From contig JAFNZQ010000175.1 in assembly GCA_017382775.1 (NCBI GenBank), forward strand, positions 1-6,987: a stretch of DNA of 6,987 nucleotides, in the 5' to 3' direction. The notes under the pieces are model-generated. The model did not search any database. It saw only the letters and a program-made list of their open reading frames with translations, and was not told the DNA's origin. The translations under genes and the position numbers were made by a program. Source of the DNA: Spirochaetaceae bacterium. GTDB lineage: Bacteria > Spirochaetota > Spirochaetia > Treponematales > Treponemataceae. Shown piece after piece: positions 1 to 3,690 of the stretch; position 1 is the first letter of the stretch; each line of letters opens with the position of its first letter.

Positions 1-95
1 AATCCCTCGAAATCGGAATTGCTGGAAGAACTACCGGTGTTTTGGCAAGAAAAAAACAGAGAAAAAATCAGAAGTAAAAATAATAATTTCTTCAT
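1..95 (-). CDS. Lipoprotein, N-terminal fragment (cut by left edge)
   Basis: Only the first 31 codons are visible, reading leftwards from an ATG at 95-93. They encode a short basic start (M-K-K), a run of Leu/Ile/Phe, and the lipobox Leu-Phe-Phe-Ser-Cys with Cys at residue 17. A Ser/Asn/Gly-rich tether (N-T-G-S-S-S-S-N-S) follows, as is usual after an acylated cysteine. Phe at -3 and -2 is looser than the classical lipobox but falls within what is accepted for spirochaetes. A GAGG ribosome site at 107-104 sits 8 nt upstream, and a strong promoter lies just behind it (131-159). The product is therefore very likely exported by Sec, lipidated at Cys17 and anchored in the envelope. The mature domain is outside the window, so no function can be given. 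The gene lies downstream of the TPR gene on the same strand, but 476 bp away and with its own promoter. Confidence 0.8.
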   Translation of the reverse strand, partial: MKKLLFLLLIFSLFFSCQNTGSSSSNSDFEG

Positions 96-113
96 CCCAT
101 ATACCTCACAAAA

Positions 114-128
114 CGGAACACTGTACCG
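114..128. promoter_or_regulatory. Imperfect palindrome at lipoprotein transcription start
   Basis: CGGAACA-C-TGTACCG is a 7-1-7 inverted repeat with 6 of 7 positions symmetric. It covers the predicted transcription start just downstream of the -10 box. The position suits a repressor site that would block initiation. The motif GTACC also occurs twice in the same orientation (123-127 and 134-138). No regulator is recognised, so the role is inference. Confidence 0.3.
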
Positions 129-130
129 AA

Positions 131-159
131 ATAGTACCATTTTTTGTGGATTTTGTCAA
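131..159 (-). promoter_or_regulatory. Sigma-70-type promoter of the lipoprotein gene
   Basis: On the minus strand a perfect -35 box TTGACA (159-154) is followed by a 17-bp spacer and the -10 box TACTAT (136-131). Transcription should start near 124-125, giving a leader of roughly 30 nt that holds the GAGG ribosome site and the ATG at 95. This is the best promoter match in the window and supports the reality of the truncated lipoprotein gene. Confidence 0.75.
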
Positions 160-178
160 GAAAAATCACCTAAAACTC

Positions 179-199
179 CCTAAATTTTTGAATTTTAGG
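179..199. repeat. AT-rich inverted repeat
   Basis: CCTAAA (179-184) and TTTAGG (194-199) form a 6-bp stem. It continues inward through one T-T mismatch and two A-T pairs to a 3-nt loop. On the plus strand it is followed by A8; on the minus strand it is preceded by T8. It lies 20 bp upstream of the lipoprotein -35 box and could be a weak structure or an upstream regulatory site. Confidence 0.35.
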
Positions 200-250
200 A
201 AAAAAAACTATAAGTATATCGTGGTTTACAAATTAGGCTGTTTTTGTGCA

Positions 251-278
251 AGTGTGATATAAAAAAAAATATCACACT
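251..278. repeat. Perfect 10-bp inverted repeat with A8 loop
   Basis: AGTGTGATAT (251-260) and ATATCACACT (269-278) are exact reverse complements separated by eight A residues. As RNA this gives a strong hairpin on either strand. As DNA the half-sites TGTGA/TCACA recall CRP/FNR-family sites, but the spacing is 14 bp rather than 6, so I do not call it such a site. Neither strand shows a U-tract directly after it. Confidence 0.6.
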
Positions 279-290
279 GAAAAATTATTG

Positions 291-320
291 AAGGGCTTTT
301 TTACCCTTATTTTTATTTTT
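291..320 (+). terminator. Terminator-like hairpin with T-rich tail
   Basis: AAGGG (291-295) pairs with CCCTT (304-308) around an 8-nt loop. A T-rich tract with two single A interruptions follows to position 320. This is the shape of a weak rho-independent terminator on the plus strand. No plus-strand gene ends here, so it would only make sense for an unannotated plus-strand transcript or as a barrier to read-through. The minus-strand orientation has a poorer tail. Confidence 0.3.
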
Positions 321-338
321 TGTACACTTTTGTAGACA

Positions 339-364
339 ATACTGTATATTAAAATATACAGTAT
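339..364. promoter_or_regulatory. Perfect 12-bp-arm palindrome, operator-like
   Basis: The arms ATACTGTATATT (339-350) and AATATACAGTAT (353-364) are exact reverse complements with only AA between them. This makes it the longest near-perfect palindrome in the window. The ends (TACTGTAT and ATACAGTA) resemble an enterobacterial LexA box, but CTG and CAG are 14 bp apart, not 10. It may be a dimer binding site for an unknown regulator or a cruciform-forming element. No promoter is placed convincingly around it. Confidence 0.5.
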
Positions 365-370
365 GATAAA

Positions 371-394
371 AAAAAGTAAAAATAGCTACTTTTT
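371..394 (-). terminator. AU-rich hairpin, weak terminator candidate for the TPR gene
   Basis: AAAAAGTA (371-378) and TACTTTTT (387-394) form an 8-bp stem with an 8-nt loop. Read on the minus strand, the distal arm runs on into three more T (370-368), so the transcript ends in a stretch of about eight U. That resembles an intrinsic terminator for the TPR transcript, but the stem has one G-C pair and lies about 180 bp past the stop, so efficiency is doubtful. Confidence 0.3.
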
Positions 395-403
395 GTGGAG
401 ATC

Positions 404-421
404 TCTCCCATTTCTCCCATT
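404..421. repeat. Tandem 9-bp duplication
   Basis: TCTCCCATT occurs twice head to tail (404-412 and 413-421). The first copy overlaps the 8-bp palindrome GAGATCTC at 398-405. Such a short duplication may be a replication slip or paired half-sites. Confidence 0.4.
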
Positions 422-517
422 TTAAGTCATTTTGGTGATTTTGTTAATCAGAATAGTCAAATATTTCAGATTTTGTAACTATGACTTTGCATTTTTATGT
501 TGATTTTGTGTTTTCAA

Positions 518-542
518 GGCCATAGGGGGACTTCCTCCGGTC
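518..542 (+). other. GC-rich hairpin downstream of the TPR stop
   Basis: GGCC (518-521) pairs with GGTC (539-542) and, after an ATA bulge, GGGGG (525-529) pairs with CCTCC (534-538) around an ACTT loop. Two G-U wobbles make it stable only in plus-strand RNA; on the minus strand they become A-C mismatches. No U-tract follows. It could belong to a small RNA antisense to the TPR 3' flank, but this is inference from structure alone. Confidence 0.3.
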
Positions 543-550
543 CTAATGTG

Positions 551-564
551 ATTTCTTCGGAAAT
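551..564 (+). other. Small hairpin with a UUCG tetraloop
   Basis: ATTTC (551-555) and GAAAT (560-564) flank TTCG, giving C(UUCG)G in plus-strand RNA, a particularly stable tetraloop. It ends 8 bp before the TPR stop codon. The minus-strand version has a CGAA loop and is weaker. With the hairpin at 518-542 it is the second structure here that favours plus-strand RNA. Confidence 0.3.
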
Positions 565-571
565 TTCTGCC

Positions 572-1945
572 TTAACCGTTATCTATCCTGTCTAAGTTCC
601 ATCGACAGAAACGTTGAAGCACGGGATTCCCATCTGATGTATCATGTATTTCTTTGTAGATTGAGGTGGCCCTGTACCAATCATTGTTGGCATCGTAGTA
701 CAGAGCCAAACAAAGTTGCATATAATCCCGTTCCCGCTTTTTTTCTTTCTTTTTAATTCGTTGTGTTATTACAATTCCCCAAACATCATCAAAGAATAAT
801 CGAGTTATGGAATATTCTGCGGAATCCTTTGGGAAATTTTTAAAATTTTGTGAAAGGAATGTTTTCAAACTTGACTTTTGCCCATTTTTAATCATTGATG
901 CGGAATACATGGATAAATAATAAACACTTTTAGGATCTTGGGCATACAATCGTTTGTATATTTGACTGCATAAAGCCCACTTTTCCAGTTTCCATGCCAG
1001 TTGACCTGCCGGTTCCAAAATTAGGTAATAATCGGGATTTATGGTTAAAACCTGTAAATAATCATTTAAGGCTTCAACATATTTTTCTTTATAGTCGAAG
1101 GCACTGCCTCGGAAAAGGTAGGTGAGAAAATAATCCTTGTTTAATTCAATGGATTTGGTGAAAGCATCTATTGCTTCATTCATTTTATTTCCGTCACGAT
1201 AACATTCACCCAATTCCAACCAATACAGATAATTATCCGGATGGATTTTAATTGCTTTCTTCAAGTATTCTTCGGCTTCGGAATAGGAATCTTCTTCCAT
1301 GGCAATTTTTGCCAAATAGGAGTAGGCTAAACTATTTTTGTTGTCAACCTGCAAAACTTGTTTGAATGTTTTTTTACCGGCAGCGAAATTTTCTTGATAA
1401 TAATCTATTTTTCCTAACCCAAAAAGCGCCGGGGAATAATTTGACTTTACTTTTAGGGCTTTGGAATAGTATTCCCTGGCCTTTTTATAGTTCTTGATTA
1501 ACATTTGTTCATCCGCAAGTTCCGTGAGAGCTTCCAGGTTGTTTTTGTCGATGGAGAGTATTCGCTCCAAAAGCTGTTTTTTCCCCACCTTGTCTCCCCG
1601 TGCCTTGCAGATGAGTATGTTTAAGAAAATGTAATCTTTGTTTTGGGGGGAAAGTTCCATGAGTTCTTTTGCGATTACCTGTGCTTCACCGTAACGTTTG
1701 GCGGAGATAAGCATGGAAGATTGAAGGTAGCGTATTTGCTCCAACGATGCTTCTTCTTCATTCAACGTGGAAAAAAGCTTGATGGCTTCATCAACGCCAT
1801 GGGCATCCAATGTGGATTTCAAGGATAGGACAAAGGCATTTACTGAAAAAGGTTCTTTCTCATCCGGCAATTCTTCTGTCGCGGTCTGTACACCGTAAAC
1901 TGACGAACAAAGTAAAAAAAACGTTAAAATAATCGATAATTTCAA
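572..1945 (-). CDS. Exported tetratricopeptide-repeat (TPR) protein
   Basis: This 457-aa protein begins with a Sec signal peptide (residues 1-18, hydrophobic core IILTFFLL, likely cut after Ser-Val-Tyr-Gly). Cys13 is preceded by Leu-Leu, so it does not look like a lipobox. Six consecutive 34-residue TPR units can be laid out at 137-170, 171-204, 205-238, 239-272, 273-306 and 307-340. They show the usual Leu/Gly at position 8, Tyr/Phe at 11, Ala at 20 and Pro/Asp near the end. Diverged helical repeats probably precede them (about 50-135). The C-terminal part (about 340-457) holds a Lys/Arg cluster (395-407) and another helix pair. TPR arrays bind peptides or proteins, so a periplasmic or envelope scaffold is likely; the partner is unknown. 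Spirochaetes carry many such proteins. The start is TTG (see 1946-1958). It is divergent from the plus-strand operon. Confidence 0.85.
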   Translation of the reverse strand: MKLSIILTFFLLCSSVYGVQTATEELPDEKEPFSVNAFVLSLKSTLDAHGVDEAIKLFSTLNEEEASLEQIRYLQSSMLISAKRYGEAQVIAKELMELSPQNKDYIFLNILICKARGDKVGKKQLLERILSIDKNNLEALTELADEQMLIKNYKKAREYYSKALKVKSNYSPALFGLGKIDYYQENFAAGKKTFKQVLQVDNKNSLAYSYLAKIAMEEDSYSEAEEYLKKAIKIHPDNYLYWLELGECYRDGNKMNEAIDAFTKSIELNKDYFLTYLFRGSAFDYKEKYVEALNDYLQVLTINPDYYLILEPAGQLAWKLEKWALCSQIYKRLYAQDPKSVYYLSMYSASMIKNGQKSSLKTFLSQNFKNFPKDSAEYSITRLFFDDVWGIVITQRIKKKEKKRERDYMQLCLALYYDANNDWYRATSIYKEIHDTSDGNPVLQRFCRWNLDRIDNG

Positions 1946-1958
1946 AATTCATCCCCTC
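1946..1958 (-). promoter_or_regulatory. Ribosome site fixing the TTG start of the TPR gene
   Basis: On the minus strand GAGGGG (1958-1953) stands 7 nt before TTG at 1945-1943. An in-frame TGA at 1951-1949 rules out any start further upstream in this frame. The ATG at 1952-1950 is in another frame and stops after about 30 codons. TTG is therefore the start, and it places the signal peptide exactly at the N-terminus. Confidence 0.75.
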
Positions 1959-1965
1959 ATGGATA

Positions 1966-1994
1966 ATTCTAGCACAAAATGAAAAAAAAAACAA
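1966..1994 (-). promoter_or_regulatory. Promoter of the TPR gene (extended -10)
   Basis: On the minus strand the -10 box TAGAAT (1971-1966) is preceded by TGC, forming an extended -10 element. A poor -35 (TTGTTT, 1994-1989) lies 17 bp upstream, with most of a T10 tract in the spacer. Transcription should start near 1959, leaving a very short leader that just includes the ribosome site. Confidence 0.55.
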
Positions 1995-2003
1995 CATATA
2001 TGT
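1994..2003. promoter_or_regulatory. Short palindrome between divergent promoters
   Basis: ACATATATGT is a perfect 10-bp palindrome lying between the two divergent promoters and abutting the TPR -35 box. It could be a regulator site controlling both directions, but AT-rich palindromes of this length arise easily by chance here. Confidence 0.25.
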
Positions 2004-2023
2004 AATAAAATTCGAAAAAATAC

Positions 2024-2052
2024 TTGCTTTTATTTTATATTTCGGATAAAAT
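2024..2052 (+). promoter_or_regulatory. Promoter of the three-gene operon, leaderless geometry
   Basis: TTGCTT (2024-2029) is followed by a 17-bp spacer and TAAAAT (2047-2052), a good sigma-70 match. The ATG at 2058 is only 5 bp after the -10 box, so the expected transcription start falls on or beside the first base of the start codon. There is no GGAGG-like site in the usual window before the ATG. The first gene of the operon thus appears to be translated from a leaderless mRNA. Confidence 0.6.
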
Positions 2053-2057
2053 AACCT

Positions 2058-3683
2058 ATGTTTTCAATATCTTTAAAAAGATTTTTTATTTTGGCTCCGA
2101 TTTTTGCCGTGGCTGTGGTGGCCCTGTATATTTTTCAATTCTCAGGAGAATCAAAACCCATCAGAACCATAGGTCTTATCCGTCTTGCTTTAAGTGATGA
2201 CAAACATTTTGACTTAAAGTATAAGAACATCAATTTTTTTTCATCCGATGATGCAGAAGTCACGATTTATCTCACGGAAACCCTATTTGAAAACATTAGT
2301 GTGGTTTCCGCCACACCCATAGAAAACGGTAGCCGAATTTTTTTCACGGGAGACGTACATGTGGATTTTGTTCCCGTAAAAATAGGAGATAGCGAAACTT
2401 TGGAAATCAGTGCCTTTCTTCCCGATAATTGTATAAAAATAACCTTGCCTTACAGAATTTTAAACTTGGGAGCGAGCCTGGTTTCAATTTCCGATGAAGA
2501 TATGGAAACCAGGCTTAATACCACCGGTAAACCCATTTCGGTCCTTTCCATAACTGCGGAAAGACCGGTAAAAGTGGTATTCTCCACAACACCGACTAAA
2601 ACGGATTTTACCTTCTCATCCAGTCTTGCGGCCAAATACGCAACGGAAAACGATTTCCTGTCTTGTCTGGATACAATGAAAAGCAATTTTGTTTCCATGA
2701 CTTCATCTGATGCCGAGTTGTCTGCTTATGAAACTTTCGTACGATTTTCCATTGATGCAGAAAAAAATCAGCAGTTGCCATCTTTGAATATAACTTCCTC
2801 CGAAGAAAAATTTATGACTTCCACACTTCAAGGGGATTTGATAAATCAATCCACCGAGGAAGAGAAACGGGATGCTCTGAAAATCTCCGAGTTACCCACT
2901 TTAATTAAAAACGGTAATCCGGCAGTTTTTGATAATTATTCCATTGTTTCACTGTTGTTACGCAATTCTGAAATGGATATTTTACGGAGCATTACTGAAG
3001 CAACATTTCCAGATGCTACACTGACTTTATCCCAAATTGCAGGAGTTTTATTCACATATTCGGACCTTTACCGAAATTTTACTGATTTAGCCGAAGCCTT
3101 TTTGCCATTTGCGGAAAAGGCCGCAACAATGATTGAGAAAAAACTTAATTTCAAAGACGGAGTTATATCCTTTGCCGAAGAAGTTCCCCCCGAAACCATA
3201 ATGTCTGTTTCACTGTCAATGATTTCCTTTGGTAAATTCACCTTTCATGAGGAAATTTCTGCCGCCGGGTACGGCCTGTTTTGCGGCTATTTCATGAATA
3301 ATACCTGTGATCCGAAACTTTTTGCCAAAAATTATTTGTTGCTGTTCCCGGAAGCATTATTCTTCCCCCATTATGAGATTTTGCAGCACTTTCCCGCAGA
3401 CACTCAACCTGTGGCATGGAATTCTTCCAAAAAAATTACCTGTACTCCGGGAACCAATTCCGTTGTGCTGTCTGTGGAATTTATCGGAAATGAAATAGAA
3501 TATTTGATTTTTAGGAATTTTCCCCCATTCAAATCCATTGAAATTCACAATATGATATATCGTTCCGCTCGAGATTTTGAAAAATACAATGCTTCCGGTT
3601 ATGTGTACGATTCTCAAAAAAAGATTCTTTATCTCAAATTAAAGCATAAACTTCAAACTGAACGAATTACATTTTTCTATTGA
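2058..3683 (+). CDS. Membrane-anchored protein of unknown function
   Basis: I do not recognise this 541-aa protein. It opens with MFSISLKR and a hydrophobic helix (about residues 9-27). The positive charges lie before the helix and there is no clear AxA or lipobox cleavage site, so it is probably a single-pass protein with about 510 residues outside the cytoplasm. Residues 35-180 alternate polar and hydrophobic residues and look beta-rich. The middle (about 190-430) is mainly helical, and the last 60 or so residues again look like beta strands. It has no visible catalytic motif and few cysteines. ATG 2058 is the only sensible start, because an in-frame TAA lies at 2052-2054 and later starts would remove the anchor. 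It is first in an operon with pepF (7-bp gap) and tcdA. The reading frame is clean and codon use matches its neighbours, so it is a genuine gene. Confidence 0.8.
   Translation: MFSISLKRFFILAPIFAVAVVALYIFQFSGESKPIRTIGLIRLALSDDKHFDLKYKNINFFSSDDAEVTIYLTETLFENISVVSATPIENGSRIFFTGDVHVDFVPVKIGDSETLEISAFLPDNCIKITLPYRILNLGASLVSISDEDMETRLNTTGKPISVLSITAERPVKVVFSTTPTKTDFTFSSSLAAKYATENDFLSCLDTMKSNFVSMTSSDAELSAYETFVRFSIDAEKNQQLPSLNITSSEEKFMTSTLQGDLINQSTEEEKRDALKISELPTLIKNGNPAVFDNYSIVSLLLRNSEMDILRSITEATFPDATLTLSQIAGVLFTYSDLYRNFTDLAEAFLPFAEKAATMIEKKLNFKDGVISFAEEVPPETIMSVSLSMISFGKFTFHEEISAAGYGLFCGYFMNNTCDPKLFAKNYLLLFPEALFFPHYEILQHFPADTQPVAWNSSKKITCTPGTNSVVLSVEFIGNEIEYLIFRNFPPFKSIEIHNMIYRSARDFEKYNASGYVYDSQKKILYLKLKHKLQTERITFFY
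2299..2316 (+). repeat. Intragenic hairpin 1 (GTGTGG/CCACAC)
   Basis: GTGTGG (2299-2304) and CCACAC (2311-2316) form a perfect 6-bp GC-rich stem with a 6-nt loop inside the 541-aa gene. Alone it is unremarkable; it is noted because two stronger stems follow within 250 bp. Confidence 0.35.
2475..2515 (+). repeat. Intragenic 11-bp perfect inverted repeat
   Basis: AGCCTGGTTTC (2475-2485) and GAAACCAGGCT (2505-2515) are exact reverse complements with a 19-nt loop, within codons for Ser-Leu-Val-Ser and Glu-Thr-Arg-Leu. A G-U pair extends the stem by one in plus-strand RNA. No U-tract follows, so it is not an intrinsic terminator. Confidence 0.5.
2539..2567 (+). repeat. Intragenic hairpin 3, 10 bp with one bulge
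   Basis: CGGTC-C-TTTCC (2539-2549) pairs with GGAAAGACCG (2558-2567), leaving a single bulged C and an 8-nt loop. It starts 24 bp after the previous inverted repeat. Together they could structure the mRNA between the beta-rich and helical parts of the encoded protein. Confidence 0.45.
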
Positions 3684-3686
3684 GGA
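3682..3686 (+). promoter_or_regulatory. Ribosome site of pepF overlapping the upstream stop
   Basis: GAGGA shares bases with the TGA stop (3681-3683) of the upstream gene and sits 4 nt before the ATG at 3691. Ribosomes finishing the membrane protein would be placed to start pepF, which supports translational coupling. Confidence 0.6.
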
Positions 3687-3690
3687 CGAC

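Larger units (their letters stand above)
96..571. other. 476-bp hairpin-rich intergenic spacer
   Basis: This spacer lies between the TPR gene stop and the lipoprotein start. I find no credible coding frame; a few short open stretches on the plus strand lack starts and have AT-driven composition. It holds the lipoprotein promoter at its left end and a series of inverted repeats: 179-199, 251-278, 291-308, 339-364, 371-394, 518-542 and 551-564. The left two thirds are extremely AT-rich. A short GC-rich patch (518-543) lies close to the TPR gene. It may hold terminators, operators or a small RNA; none is proven. Confidence 0.6.

Noticed and set aside
3..80. Possible C-terminal end of a plus-strand gene
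   Set aside because: The short frame looks plausible, but the opposite strand carries a complete lipoprotein signal peptide with ribosome site and promoter, which explains the same bases better.
2..262. Open frame without a start on the plus strand (about 86 codons)
   Set aside because: It has no start codon or ribosome site, the translation is Lys/Phe/Ile-rich as expected from AT-rich DNA, and it runs antisense to the well-supported lipoprotein start and promoter.
253..276. CRP/FNR site TGTGA-TCACA
   Set aside because: The half-sites are 14 bp apart, far from the 6-bp (CRP) or 4-bp (FNR) spacing.
342..361. LexA (SOS) box
   Set aside because: CTG and CAG are separated by 14 bp instead of 10, and no SOS gene adjoins the site.
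525..545. Minus-strand GGAGGAAGTCC resembling the conserved P4 segment of RNase P RNA
   Set aside because: One base is missing from the consensus, no matching 3' half is seen, and the surrounding sequence is far too AT-rich and unstructured for an RNase P RNA.
2058..2300. LptC-like envelope protein assignment for the 541-aa product
   Set aside because: An N-terminal anchor followed by a beta-rich segment is superficially similar, but no specific motif matches and the protein is far longer than LptC.
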